Origin: Phycisphaerales bacterium
GTDB lineage: Bacteria > Planctomycetota > Phycisphaerae > Phycisphaerales > UBA1924
Direction of reading: 5' to 3'
NCBI GenBank assembly: GCA_027019265.1
Contig: JALUWX010000107.1
Location: forward strand, 1-64,000
Length of the DNA: 64,000 nt
Made by a program: the position numbers and the translations under genes
Notes under the pieces: generated by a model
What the model was told of the DNA's origin: nothing
The model's database searches: none
Seen by the model: only the letters and a program-made list of their open reading frames with translations
Shown: positions 1 to 8,478 of the stretch, in pieces
Layout of the letters: each line of letters starts with the position of its first letter
Numbering within the stretch: the stretch's first letter is position 1

Positions 1-407
1 GCGGGGAGGCGGAGCTGTATCAGCGTGGGTGGGGGATGCGGGCTTTGGGGCTCGGGGATGATGCGCGGGCGAACTTCCGGGAGCTGGCGGAGCGGATCGA
101 GGGGCTTCCGGAGTTTCATCCGAATCGGAAACTGTACAACCTTGCGTGCTATTGGGCGTTGGCGGGGGATGTGGAGGCGGCGATGGGGTGGTGGGAGCGG
201 TGTGTGAAGGGTGGGGGGGTGATGGAGGCGGGGTACTGGAGGGTGGATCCGGATCTGGAGGCGCTTCATGGTGAGGCGCGGTTCTGGGAGCTGGGTCAGA
301 CGTATCTGGTGGACGCGAACGATGTGAGTCAGCTGGTCCCGGTCCCTGATACGGGGGTGGAATCCCTGCCGGGTGGGGAAGTGGATGGGGTGGATGGGGA
401 GCCCTGA
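1..407 (+). CDS. C-terminal end of a TPR-like protein, 5' truncated by the window edge
   Basis: The reading frame is open from base 3, so the track's ATG at 36 is probably internal. The visible part contains helical, TPR-like text (YNLACYWALAGDVEAAMGWWERCV) in which a helix pair resembles a tetratricopeptide repeat, followed by an acidic, proline- and glycine-containing tail. TPR units mediate protein-protein contacts; no catalytic motif is visible. The stop overlaps no other real start, and nuoG begins about 90 bases further on, so the two may be cotranscribed. The full length and N-terminal domains lie outside the window, so no specific function is assigned. Confidence 0.6.
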   Translation, partial: GEAELYQRGWGMRALGLGDDARANFRELAERIEGLPEFHPNRKLYNLACYWALAGDVEAAMGWWERCVKGGGVMEAGYWRVDPDLEALHGEARFWELGQTYLVDANDVSQLVPVPDTGVESLPGGEVDGVDGEP

Positions 408-496
408 TGTGTCGTGGGGGGGATCGTGGCGCTAAAGTGGCTGACCCGGCGGTCGGCGCTGGTGGTGATGGTTTTGTCGCGCGCGAAAGGGTCCGG

Positions 497-2239
497 ATGG
501 GCACGATCACGATCAATGGGCAGGTCTGCGAGTTCATGGCTGGGGAGAAGATCCTCGATGTCGCGAACCGGGTCGGGATCGAGATCCCTCAGTACTGCTA
601 CCACAAGGGGTTGAGTGTTCCGGCACAGTGTCGGATCTGTCTGGCGCAGATCTCCGCGCCGAACCCCCGGAACGACAACGCGCTCGAGCCCATGATGGGG
701 GGGAAGCTGCTCCCGACGTGTTCGACGGACGCCGCTGAGGGGATGGTCGTCACGACGGAGAGCGAGAAGGCGGTTGCGAACCAGAAGGCGGTGATGGAGT
801 TTCTGCTCATCAACCACCCGATGGACTGCCCGATCTGCGATCAGGCCGGTGAATGCACGCTCCAGGATTACTCGTACCGGTACGGTCGGGGGCACTCGCG
901 ATTCACGGATCAGAAGGTGAAGCAGCCCAAGAAGGATCTTGGGAAGAACGTGTTCATCTACTCGGATCGGTGCATCCTGTGCACTCGCTGTGTGCGGTTC
1001 TCTCAGGAGGTTCCGGGGACGGGTGAGCTGATGATCGATGGTCGGGGGAACCAGTCGCAGATCGATGTGTTCCCGGGTGAGCCGCTTGATAACCCGCTTG
1101 CGAGCAACGTGATCGATCTGTGTCCGGTGGGGGCGCTTTTGGACAAGGACTTCCTGTTCACCCAGCGCGTGTGGTTCCTGAAGAAGACGCCGGGGATCGA
1201 TCCGATCACGGCCAGCGGGGACAACATCTGGATCGAGCACAACAAGGGGAAGGTGTACCGGTTCAAGCCGCGCACGAACATGGACATCAACTCGTGGTGG
1301 ATCACGGACGAGGTTCGGTACGGGTGGAAGTTCGTCCATTCGGAGGATCGTCTCCGCGCGCCCCAGCGCCGTGAGCACGGGGTGCTGGTGGAGTCGTCGT
1401 GGACCCGGGCGCTGAACCAAGCGATCAAGACTCTCAAGGACTCGAGCGCGACGGGGAAATCGAGCGCGCTGGTGGTGTCCCCGATGCTGACGACGGAGGA
1501 GGCGTTCGCGCTGACGACGGCGCTGCGCGAGGTTGACGGGTCGATCCGGGTGTACCTGGGTCCGGTCCCGATGGACGGGGAGGATCGGGCGTTCCCGAAC
1601 CCGAGCGCGCCGAGCGGGAAGTTCGTGATGCGCGCGGAGAAGGCGCCGAACGCGCGGGGTGTGAAGCGTGCGCTGGAAGCGAGCGGCGCGTACTCGGGGG
1701 ACTTCGATGCGTTCATGAGCGCCGCGCCCCAGCTTGGCGCTGTTGTGCTGACGGGGAACTATCCGAGCGACTGGGCCTCGGATCGGATCGCGCAGGCGAT
1801 CTCGGACGCGGACCTGGTGTTGATCGATACGCTGAACTCTCGTTTGGTCGAGATGGCTGACGTGGTGCTCCCGAGCGCGACGTTCGCTGAGAAATCGGGG
1901 TCGTTCGAGAACGTGGACGGGGTGGTTCAGCACTTCGACCAGTCGATCCCGACGCAGTTCATGTCCAAGAGCGAGGGTCAGATCGGGAACGATCTGCTTG
2001 AGCTCGCGCGGGGTGGGTCGCTCGATGAGCATCCCCCTGCTTTCGGTGCGATGATCGTGGACGACCAGCCCGGTCAGGTCGCGGAGGGTTCGGACTCGGT
2101 GAGTCTCCCGCGCGGCGAGCTCTACGACCCTGCGGTGGTCCGGGCTTCGATGGGCTCGCTATCCGAGTACTTCGGCGGGCTCAAGGTGGCTCCGGAGTCG
2201 GCGAAGGTCGAGAGCGACATGGTGATGGTCGAGCTCTGA
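497..2239 (+). CDS. nuoG: NADH-quinone oxidoreductase subunit G (complex I, NuoG)
   Basis: Subunit of the peripheral arm of respiratory complex I that passes electrons from NADH through Fe-S clusters. The track ORF starts at 407, but homology begins at MGTITINGQ, so ATG 497 with an AAAGGG upstream is chosen. An N-terminal 2Fe-2S ferredoxin domain shows Cys34, Cys45, Cys48 and Cys75. The His-Cys 4Fe-4S motif is HPMDCPICDQAGEC (His107, Cys111, Cys114, Cys120). A further 4Fe-4S site is CILCTRC plus CPVGAL (Cys159, 162, 165, 209). The remaining part is a shortened molybdopterin-oxidoreductase-like domain. At 580 residues it is shorter than many NuoG proteins (roughly 700-900). No other nuo gene lies downstream in the window; upstream is unseen beyond the TPR fragment. 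Confidence 0.93.
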   Translation: MGTITINGQVCEFMAGEKILDVANRVGIEIPQYCYHKGLSVPAQCRICLAQISAPNPRNDNALEPMMGGKLLPTCSTDAAEGMVVTTESEKAVANQKAVMEFLLINHPMDCPICDQAGECTLQDYSYRYGRGHSRFTDQKVKQPKKDLGKNVFIYSDRCILCTRCVRFSQEVPGTGELMIDGRGNQSQIDVFPGEPLDNPLASNVIDLCPVGALLDKDFLFTQRVWFLKKTPGIDPITASGDNIWIEHNKGKVYRFKPRTNMDINSWWITDEVRYGWKFVHSEDRLRAPQRREHGVLVESSWTRALNQAIKTLKDSSATGKSSALVVSPMLTTEEAFALTTALREVDGSIRVYLGPVPMDGEDRAFPNPSAPSGKFVMRAEKAPNARGVKRALEASGAYSGDFDAFMSAAPQLGAVVLTGNYPSDWASDRIAQAISDADLVLIDTLNSRLVEMADVVLPSATFAEKSGSFENVDGVVQHFDQSIPTQFMSKSEGQIGNDLLELARGGSLDEHPPAFGAMIVDDQPGQVAEGSDSVSLPRGELYDPAVVRASMGSLSEYFGGLKVAPESAKVESDMVMVEL

Positions 2240-2271
2240 TCCGGGTCTGTTGACCCTTCCTAGAATCCGTC

Positions 2272-2481
2272 ATGCTTTTGTGGACTCTTGGTGCTCTGTT
2301 GCTGACGGCGTTTCTCGTTGCGTTCACCATTGTGTGGTGGAAGCTCGGGGACATCTGGGCCGACGAGGAGTACAAGAAGTTCGGGCACGGGGGTGGGGCT
2401 CCGAAGAACAACAATGCGCCGACGGTCATCTCGGGTTTCGACTCGGGGTTGGGTGAGTCGTCCAAACGTGATGCTGAGTGA
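2272..2481 (+). CDS. Small single-pass membrane protein
   Basis: A 69-residue protein with one N-terminal hydrophobic helix (about residues 2-24, LLWTLGALLLTAFLVAFTIVWW) and a hydrophilic tail rich in Lys, Asn and Gly. It follows nuoG by 32 bases and its stop overlaps the start of truA by 11 bases, which suggests translational coupling. I do not recognise a family. It could be a small respiratory-chain-associated protein by location, but that is only a positional guess. Confidence 0.55.
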   Translation: MLLWTLGALLLTAFLVAFTIVWWKLGDIWADEEYKKFGHGGGAPKNNNAPTVISGFDSGLGESSKRDAE

Positions 2482-3385
2482 CGTGGTGGGTGGCGGTGCG
2501 CATGAGTCGGGGGACGGGGGGTGTGCAGAGCGCGTGGGGGTTCGGTACAAGCTGGTGGTTGCGTATGACGGGACGGACTTCGTCGGGTGGCAGAAGCAGG
2601 AGCCCCCGGATCCTTCGGGGGAACTGGGCGCGGATGGTTTGCCCAAACGGGTGAAGCTGCGCACGGTGCAGGAGGTTTTGGAGCAAGCGGTTCGGGACGC
2701 GGTGCGCGAGGAGGTGCTGGTGAACGGCGCATCGCGCACGGACTCGGGGGTACATGCGCTGGGTCAGGTGGCGGCGTTTACGAGTGTTCCGGATCCGGAC
2801 AGGGGTGTGGGGTGGCCGCGGGATCGGGGGACGGAGACGTTGGTGCGCGCGATCAACGCGAAGCTCCCGAGGGATGTTTTGGTGCGGAGCGCGGAGGTTG
2901 TTCCGATCGGCTTCGAGCCCATCGGGGGGGCTGTGGAGAAGGAGTACACGTACTTGATTGCGAGCGGGTCGGTGCGGCCGCTGTTTGGACGGAGGTATGT
3001 GTTCCACACGTGGTACGACCTGGATGCAGATGCGATGGACGAAGCGGCGAAGCACCTTGTGGGGGAGCACGACTTTGCGAGCTTCGCGCAGATCAATCAC
3101 GGGCGCAAGACGACGGTTCGGACGATCACGGGGTGTTCGGTGGAGCGGGTGGATGGGGGGTGTGATGCGAGTGCGGACGGGTCAACGCTGAGGATCCGGG
3201 TGTCGGGGAACGGGTTTTTGTACAACATGGTGCGGATCCTGAGCGGGACCTTGATGGAGGTGGGGCGCGGGAAGATTGCGCCGGGGGAGATCCCGGGGAT
3301 CATCGCGGCGGCGGATCGGACGGCGAATGGTGGGCCGACGCTTCCGCCGCAGGGGCTGCGGTTGGAGTGGATTCGGTATGGGTAA
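2471..3385 (+). CDS. truA: tRNA pseudouridine(38-40) synthase TruA
   Basis: Converts uridines 38-40 in the anticodon arm of tRNAs to pseudouridine. Hallmarks are YKLVVAYDGTDFVGWQKQ near the N-terminus, the catalytic aspartate in SRTDSGVHA (Asp91), HDFASFAQ in the middle and FLYNMVRILSGTLMEVG near the end. The chosen ATG at 2471 gives 304 residues, including about 20 residues before the conserved core, so a GTG start further in is possible. An insertion between QKQ and the TVQEVLE helix (PPDPSGELGADGLPKRVKLR) makes it a little longer than typical. Its end overlaps the next gene by 8 bases. Confidence 0.95.
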   Translation: MLSDVVGGGAHESGDGGCAERVGVRYKLVVAYDGTDFVGWQKQEPPDPSGELGADGLPKRVKLRTVQEVLEQAVRDAVREEVLVNGASRTDSGVHALGQVAAFTSVPDPDRGVGWPRDRGTETLVRAINAKLPRDVLVRSAEVVPIGFEPIGGAVEKEYTYLIASGSVRPLFGRRYVFHTWYDLDADAMDEAAKHLVGEHDFASFAQINHGRKTTVRTITGCSVERVDGGCDASADGSTLRIRVSGNGFLYNMVRILSGTLMEVGRGKIAPGEIPGIIAAADRTANGGPTLPPQGLRLEWIRYG

Positions 3386-3914
3386 GCGCAGATCCAAGAT
3401 CCGACAAGTCGCTGTTGGCGTTCTCTACGGATCGACAGTCTTTGTGACCGGACTTGTCATCTGCTCGTGCTGGGTGGATATTGGATACGGATACCAGGAG
3501 CACTCTGCGCCACCAAATCCACGACGTGTTGATATCGCAGTCTTTGTCGAAGCAACGCGGTTCGATGCGCTTTATAGCAGTCAACAAACATTCGAGCGTC
3601 CATCGACGGAATTCAAGATTTATGGAGTGTTCCACTCTGATCGGATGATGCCCGGCAAATCAGTTGCGGGTTCTCTTTGGCACAGGCCTCGGATCTTTCG
3701 ATACACGCAGCCTGGAGTAACACGGTACATCCAAGTGAATCTTCCACTCTCATATTGCGTGGCAGCTTTATTCGCATTGAGTGGATTCGTTGCGGCATGT
3801 CGCTTTCTGAGACAACGACGGATGCGTGGTGTCCATTGTTGTTCTTGCGGGTACTCGCTTGATGGGATTGAGGGGTCGGTGTGTCCGGAGTGTGGGGCCG
3901 GGTCCGATGGGTAA
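3378..3914 (+). CDS. Membrane protein with C-terminal zinc ribbon, low-GC copy of a tandem pair
   Basis: A 178-residue protein of unknown function. ATG 3378 overlaps the truA stop and begins MGKRRSK, matching the start of the next gene. Layout: an N-terminal membrane helix (about residues 12-32, ending CWVDIGYGYQ), an extracytoplasmic-looking middle domain, a second membrane helix (YCVAALFALSGFVAA) and a C-terminal CxCGYSLDG...CPECG zinc ribbon. Topology suggests the ribbon is cytoplasmic. The next gene is a paralogue with the same architecture. Base composition is visibly less GC-rich than its neighbours, and codon use differs from the paralogue, suggesting different histories. Confidence 0.7.
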   Translation: MGKRRSKIRQVAVGVLYGSTVFVTGLVICSCWVDIGYGYQEHSAPPNPRRVDIAVFVEATRFDALYSSQQTFERPSTEFKIYGVFHSDRMMPGKSVAGSLWHRPRIFRYTQPGVTRYIQVNLPLSYCVAALFALSGFVAACRFLRQRRMRGVHCCSCGYSLDGIEGSVCPECGAGSDG

Positions 3915-4449
3915 GCGCCGTCGACGAGCTCGGGGGGTGTTGGTGTGGGCGCTGCACTGCGCGACGGCCGTTGTTGTTGTGGGGGCGCTGGTGTCGTGCT
4001 GGGTGACGTTTGGGTATGACTACCGGAAGGACACAGCGCCGAGGGGTGGGGTGGATGGTCGGACGGTGACGTTCCAGGTGACGTTCAATGCGGCGCGGGT
4101 GGATGCGCTGTTCGGGGTGCAGCCCAACGCGGATCCGGCGCGGGTTCGGTCGGCGGTGATCTGGATGCCCAGGGCGCGGGGGGTTGGGTTCTGGGGGTAT
4201 GTGCGGACATCGCTGGTTGAGCCGCCCAGGTATATCAGCCATGGGCAGCGGGGGGTGTACAGCTATCGGCAGTTCAATGGGCCGATGTCGTGTGTGGGGG
4301 TGGTGCTGGTGATCGGGAGTGGGGTTGTGATGGTGGGGGGTCGGCGGCGGAGGGCGCTGGTCGGCGCGTGCGCGGGGTGTGGGTATGCGCTCGAGGGGCT
4401 TGGATCGGGAACGTGTCCGGAATGCGGAGAGGTGATCGATGAATCGTGA
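3907..4449 (+). CDS. Membrane protein with C-terminal zinc ribbon, second tandem paralogue
   Basis: A 180-residue paralogue of the preceding gene. The track ORF starts at 3826 inside that gene; the ATG at 3907 is chosen because it gives the same MGKRRR start. It has two membrane helices (about residues 12-32 and 133-150), a CWVTFGYDYRKDTAP segment after the first helix that matches CWVDIGYGYQEHSAP in the neighbour, and a C-terminal CAGCGYALEGLGSGTCPECG ribbon. It overlaps the previous gene by 8 bases and the next by 11. Codon use is GC-rich, like the host. Function unknown; small ribbon-tailed membrane proteins of this kind seem common in this genome (see 9110-9484). Confidence 0.72.
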   Translation: MGKRRRRARGVLVWALHCATAVVVVGALVSCWVTFGYDYRKDTAPRGGVDGRTVTFQVTFNAARVDALFGVQPNADPARVRSAVIWMPRARGVGFWGYVRTSLVEPPRYISHGQRGVYSYRQFNGPMSCVGVVLVIGSGVVMVGGRRRRALVGACAGCGYALEGLGSGTCPECGEVIDES

Positions 4450-4957
4450 GGTTGTTGCTTCGACGGCGCGGTTGGATCTGTGTGCGCCGGTGATCGGGGA
4501 CGTGGAACCCTTGGTGGCGCTGTGGTCGGATCCGGAGACGATGAAGTACATCGGTGGGGGGGAGCCCTGGGATGATGTGAAGGTGCGTTCGAGGATCGAG
4601 CGCGCGATCGATACGTTTGCGGATACGGGGTGCGCGTTCTACACGATCGTGGAGCGGGCGTCGAGGGCGGTGATCGGTCAGGGGGGGTTGGTCCCGATCG
4701 AGTTCAACGGGAAGGAGATCGAGCTGGGGTATCGGCTCGGGAGAGCGCACTGGGGGAAGGGATATGCGACGGAGGTGGCGCGTGCGAGCGCGGCGCGTGG
4801 GTGGGGGGCGCTTGGGTTTGGGCGGTTGGTGGCCGTCACGTATCCGGAGAATGTGGGATCGAGACGGGTGCTGGAGAAGACGGGGTTTGTGGAGGTGGGG
4901 GAGACGGATGTGTATTACGGGGTGCGGTGTGTGTTGTATGAGTTGGTGAAGGGTTGA
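4439..4957 (+). CDS. GNAT family N-acetyltransferase (RimJ/RimL type)
   Basis: Acetyl-CoA-dependent N-acetyltransferase of 172 residues. It starts with the TARLDL...DVEPLVALWSDPETMKYIGGG layout typical of RimJ/RimL-like GNAT proteins. ELGYRLGRAHWGKGYATEVARA carries the acetyl-CoA-binding R/Q-x-x-G-x-G/A region, and NVGSRRVLEKTGF is the usual motif near the end. Substrate is unknown; relatives modify ribosomal proteins or small molecules. It overlaps the zinc-ribbon gene upstream by 11 bases and converges with the minus-strand gene ending at 4966. Confidence 0.88.
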   Translation: MNREVVASTARLDLCAPVIGDVEPLVALWSDPETMKYIGGGEPWDDVKVRSRIERAIDTFADTGCAFYTIVERASRAVIGQGGLVPIEFNGKEIELGYRLGRAHWGKGYATEVARASAARGWGALGFGRLVAVTYPENVGSRRVLEKTGFVEVGETDVYYGVRCVLYELVKG

Positions 4958-4965
4958 TCGGGGGA

Positions 4966-6381
4966 TCAGTCCACGACGATCGCGATGACGGAGACTTCTC
5001 GGTGGAAGGCGTTTGCGTCTTCTTCGTTGGGTTCGCGCACGAAGATCCCGACATCCCATGAGCCGACGGGTATGTCGACGATGAGCCCGTTGACGGGGGT
5101 GATGACGAGTTCGGTGCCCGTGGTCCGGACTCCGGTGGTGGGGAGGACGTGGGTGATGGGGGAGACTTGTCCTCGGGGTCGGTAGGCGATGCTGACGAGG
5201 GCTTCGCCTTCGAGGCTCTGGAGTGAGATGGAGCCCAGGACGACGACTTGTTGTCCTTCGCGTGTGATCTCGACCTGCGCGAGCGGGCCGATGAATCGGT
5301 CGGTGATGACGGGGATGAAGGAGATGTCGCCTCCGAAGGCGCGTGAGGCGCGTGCGCCGACGGCGCTGGTCTGGACGGAGCCGTCGGGGAAGGCGAGTCC
5401 TCCGGGGATGAAGGCGACGGCGAGGGGGTTTTGGGCGTAGTTGGGGTTTGGGCCGAAGGTGACCCGGAGTTCGGGTCGGGGGGCGCTTGAGGTGAGTCGG
5501 ACGAGTCCCCATTTGTCGGTGAGTTCGTCGTCGATGATCTCGGCGAAGCTGATGGCGGATCCGTAGCTTCCGGAGTTGGAGCTGTAGAGCCCGAGGACGG
5601 TGTCGGAGTCTTCGAGGACCATGGTGTCGTTGAGGAGCGCGTCGGTGAAGTTTCCGATATCGGTATCGGCGATGTGGACGCGCGCGGCGCTGGGGATGTC
5701 TGCGATCCCGATGGAACCGGATTCGTCGATGATGAGGAGCCCGCTCGGGTTGCTGGGTGAGAGGAAGCGGAAGAGGGGTGACCCGAAGGCGTTGCCGTGG
5801 GTGAACGCGAAGTTCATCGCGCCCTGGGGATTGAGGAAGTCGATGGCGGCGTAGTTTCCGGAGAAGGGGGAGGCGTCGTTGCCCTGGAATGTGAGGCGCG
5901 GGGCGCTGATGTTTGTTGAATCGAGTGCGAGGGTTGCGCCGGGGCGCTGGATGTCGAGGTCGGCGCTGGGGGTGGTGGTCCCGACCCCTATGTTGCCCGT
6001 GTTGTCTACGTGGATCCCTCGGGTCTGGAGCGCGTAGGGGGAGGCGGCGATGGGGGTGCGCGGCGACATGGTGAAGCCGTTGACTTCGACTTCGAGGTAG
6101 AGGGGGGTGGTGCCGGAGTCGATGGCGCCGAAGTCGAGGCGCTGGTCGAAGAGTCCCTGCTCGACGAGGACGGTCGGGAAGGCGAGGGTGGGTCCGACCT
6201 GGGAGCCGGAGGATTGGTTGTTGAAGAGGCGGAAGGTCATGGGGAAGGCGCCGTCGGCCGGGGCGCCGTTCTCGTTGAGCGTCCCTTGGTAGGTGAGCGC
6301 GGTGGGCGCGAGCTGGGCTCGGGCGCTCGGGACGAGGAGCGCGAAGACGAGGATTGTGGTGAGAACCGGGTGGATGCGCAT
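4966..6381 (-). CDS. Secreted YQG-domain protein (tail-fibre-like)
   Basis: An exported protein of 471 residues. The start at 6381 rather than 6450 is chosen because it has AGGAGAG just upstream and gives a clean signal peptide (MRIHPVLTTILVFALLVPSARA). After cleavage comes LTYQGTLNENGAPADGAFPMTFRLF, the N-terminal domain shared with three other secreted proteins in this window. A middle part contains GNIGVGTTTPSADLDIQ, the phrase that introduces tail-fibre/endosialidase-like repeats, and GGLAFPDGSVQTSA. Unlike the copies at 17892 and 19278, I see no S74 chaperone tail. Likely extracellular or surface-bound; function unknown. Confidence 0.8.
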   Translation of the reverse strand: MRIHPVLTTILVFALLVPSARAQLAPTALTYQGTLNENGAPADGAFPMTFRLFNNQSSGSQVGPTLAFPTVLVEQGLFDQRLDFGAIDSGTTPLYLEVEVNGFTMSPRTPIAASPYALQTRGIHVDNTGNIGVGTTTPSADLDIQRPGATLALDSTNISAPRLTFQGNDASPFSGNYAAIDFLNPQGAMNFAFTHGNAFGSPLFRFLSPSNPSGLLIIDESGSIGIADIPSAARVHIADTDIGNFTDALLNDTMVLEDSDTVLGLYSSNSGSYGSAISFAEIIDDELTDKWGLVRLTSSAPRPELRVTFGPNPNYAQNPLAVAFIPGGLAFPDGSVQTSAVGARASRAFGGDISFIPVITDRFIGPLAQVEITREGQQVVVLGSISLQSLEGEALVSIAYRPRGQVSPITHVLPTTGVRTTGTELVITPVNGLIVDIPVGSWDVGIFVREPNEEDANAFHREVSVIAIVVD

Positions 6382-6482
6382 TCCATCTCTCCTGAGCGAT
6401 CGGGCGGATCTGGGTAGAACCACGCTACTGGAATGCGATGGGTGGTTCAAGAGATGCGCTTCAAGGGCGATACACTCGGCTC

Positions 6483-7736
6483 ATGGCGCGGACGATTTTG
6501 CACATCTCGACCCGGTTGATCCTTGGGGGGTCTCAGGAGAACACGGTGTTGTCGTGCGAGGGTCAGGCGGAGCTTGGGCACGAGGTGCACTTGGCTTTTG
6601 GGCCGATCTTTGGGCCGGAGGGGTCGCTGCTGGAGCGGGCGGAGTCGTTCCGGACGGGGGATGGGCGATCGATCGGGTGTCATGAGCTCCCGAATCTGGT
6701 GCGTGAGATCCATCCGGTGAAGGACCACTTCTGCTTTCATCGGGATCTGAAGCGATTGATCGATGAGGTGCGCCCCGACATCGTGCACACGCACTCGTCG
6801 AAGGCGGGGATCCTGGGGCGATGGGCCGCTTGGGTTGCGATGAAGCGATTGGGGAAACCGATCGGGGTGGTGCACACGATCCATGGGCCTCCGTTTATGC
6901 CGGTGGAGGGTGGGGTGGTGTCGAGGACGAAGACGCGCGTGAAGAACGGGGTGTACACGGTTGCGGAGCGGTTCGCGGCGAAGCGCTGTCACACGATCGT
7001 GAGCGTTGCGGACGCGATGACGGATCAGTTTCTCGCGCGGGGGATCGGGAAGGACGAGCAGTATGTGACGGTGCGCTCGGGGATGGAGACGGAGCGGTTT
7101 TTGAATGCGGCTCCGGGGGAGGATCGGGATTCGATGCGCGCGGCGCTGGGGTTCGGGGATGAGGACTTCGTGATCGGGACGGTGGCACGCTTGGCGCAGC
7201 ACAAGGGGCACGACGACATCCTCGATGGGCTCGAGGCGGATCTGAAGAATGACCCGAGGCTGAAGCTGCTGTGGGTGGGGGATGGGTGGTGGACGGATCG
7301 GCTGATGGAACGGGTGCGCGCGATGGGGCTTGAGAAGCAGGTGTTGCACACGGGGTTGGTGGTGCAGCATCGGGTGGGGGCGATGATGCGCGCGATGGAC
7401 TTGCTTGTGCATCCGAGTTATCGAGAGGGGCTGCCGAGGACGGTGCCTCAGGCGTTGTTGTGCGGGGTTCCGGTGTGCGCGTCGGATACGGATGGGACGC
7501 CGGAGGTGATCACGGATGCGCGGGTGGATGCTGATGGGGGGACGGGGTGTTTGTTCCCGGTGGGGGACACGGGGGCGCTGGGGGATGCGGTGCGCTGGAT
7601 GATCGAGCACGGGGACGAACGACGCGCGAGCGCGGAGCGCGGGCGGGCTCGGTGCGCGGCGTGGTTTGCGACGGCGGCGATGGTGGGGGCGCTGGAGGGG
7701 GTGTACGAGGAGGCGTTGGCGAAGGCCGGTGGGTGA
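6483..7736 (+). CDS. GT4-family glycosyltransferase
   Basis: A 417-residue GT-B fold glycosyltransferase that would transfer sugar from a nucleotide donor. The N-terminal domain starts HISTRLILGGSQENTVL, a variant of the usual GGxE/Q acceptor-side loop, with RPDIVHTHSSKAGILGR following. The C-terminal donor domain has GTVARLAQHKGHDDIL and PSYREGLPRTVPQALLCGVPV, the E-x7-E-like region of GT4 enzymes. ATG 6483 is chosen since the upstream extension is not conserved. It stands alone, about 19 kb from the main polysaccharide region, and is divergent from the secreted protein at 4966-6381. Confidence 0.9.
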   Translation: MARTILHISTRLILGGSQENTVLSCEGQAELGHEVHLAFGPIFGPEGSLLERAESFRTGDGRSIGCHELPNLVREIHPVKDHFCFHRDLKRLIDEVRPDIVHTHSSKAGILGRWAAWVAMKRLGKPIGVVHTIHGPPFMPVEGGVVSRTKTRVKNGVYTVAERFAAKRCHTIVSVADAMTDQFLARGIGKDEQYVTVRSGMETERFLNAAPGEDRDSMRAALGFGDEDFVIGTVARLAQHKGHDDILDGLEADLKNDPRLKLLWVGDGWWTDRLMERVRAMGLEKQVLHTGLVVQHRVGAMMRAMDLLVHPSYREGLPRTVPQALLCGVPVCASDTDGTPEVITDARVDADGGTGCLFPVGDTGALGDAVRWMIEHGDERRASAERGRARCAAWFATAAMVGALEGVYEEALAKAGG

Positions 7737-7757
7737 GGGCGACGAGGGGGTCAAAAA

Positions 7758-7789
7758 TGAAACGCCCCTGGCGCTCCAGGGGCGTTTCA
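7758..7789 (-). terminator. Strong hairpin with U-tract on the minus strand
   Basis: A 14-bp perfect stem (left arm TGAAACGCCCCTGG) closes on a 4-base loop. On the plus side the stem is followed by mixed sequence, while on the minus strand it runs into TTTTT. It is therefore best read as a Rho-independent terminator for a minus-strand transcript entering from the right, such as the CBS gene or an RNA encoded between 7790 and 7945. It may also stop the glycosyltransferase transcript from the left. Confidence 0.75.
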
Positions 7790-7945
7790 CACATCTCTCG
7801 GAGCGTTTGCTCCCGACCCGGCGAAGCGCCGGTGTCCTACCCAGTGGAAAGGTGCCACGGATTGGGGGTTGAGCCAGCGAATTGGTCGGATTTTCGGACC
7901 CAATGGGCTGAGTCCGATAACTCAATGCTCTAAACAGTTGTTTCA
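7790..7945 (-). other. Structured non-coding stretch, tRNA-like on the minus strand
   Basis: There is no convincing protein frame here. Read on the minus strand it contains AACTGTTTAGAGCATT and, about 80 bases on, ACTGGGTAGGACACCGG. Both look like tRNA D-arm segments, the second like tRNA-Glu. They are followed by hairpins (ACTCA/TGAGT, CCGGCG/CGCCGG, GGAGC/GCTCC) where anticodon and T arms might be. However, neither forms an acceptable cloverleaf: the D stems do not pair, loops have the wrong size and no TTCGA T-loop is visible. It ends at the strong minus-strand terminator, so an independent small RNA or decayed tRNA genes are possible. Confidence 0.3.
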
Positions 7946-7988
7946 GTACGGCTTGCGCGATTTGTGTTCTGGGTGGGTGGGTATGCGA

Positions 7989-8435
7989 TCAGGCGGCGCG
8001 TGAGGCGCTGGCGTGGTCGAGGGCGCGGATCATCATCCGGGCGACATCCCTGAGGGTGAGGATCCCGATGCAGTTCTTGTGCGCGTCGAGGACGGGGAGG
8101 CAGGAGACCTTGTGGTCGATCATGATCCGGGCGGCGTCTCTGAGGGTGGTGCTGGGACGGGCGGCGACGAGTTGTCGGGTCATGATCTGGTGGGCGCGTC
8201 GGTCGAGTGTGGCGAGATCGGCGGAGCGTTCGGCCATCTTCCCGACGAAGGGGGAAAGGTTTTTCAGGAGGTCCCGATCGGAGATGACGCCGACGCATGT
8301 GCCGTCCTTGTCGGTGACGACGAGGTGGTGGTAGTGGGCGCGTTCGAAGATGTCGCGGATCTCATGGACGGCGTGGTCCATGGTGATGGATTCGACGGGG
8401 GCGGTCATGGCGTCTTGGACCGTGAGGGTGGTCAT
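7989..8435 (-). CDS. CBS-domain pair protein
   Basis: A 148-residue protein made almost entirely of two CBS repeats (a Bateman module), which bind adenosine nucleotides and act as sensors. Repeat one begins VQDAMTAPVESITMDHAVHEIRDIF and includes GVISDRDLLK. Repeat two begins AHQIMTRQLVAARPSTTLRDAARIM and includes GILTLRDVARM. ATG 8435 is preferred; the track's longer form begins with GTG at 8471 and only adds unconserved residues. The gap to the divergent HIT gene is only 43 bases, so promoters must be very close or overlap coding sequence. Confidence 0.87.
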   Translation of the reverse strand: MTTLTVQDAMTAPVESITMDHAVHEIRDIFERAHYHHLVVTDKDGTCVGVISDRDLLKNLSPFVGKMAERSADLATLDRRAHQIMTRQLVAARPSTTLRDAARIMIDHKVSCLPVLDAHKNCIGILTLRDVARMMIRALDHASASRAA

Positions 8436-8478
8436 GGGGAGCGGATCGGCGGATCCCTTGGATGGGTACACTCGTGGT

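Noticed and set aside
2250-2266. TTGACC and TAGAAT upstream of the small membrane protein gene as a promoter
   Set aside because: Spacing is only 5 bases, far from the usual 16-18, so not a -35/-10 pair.
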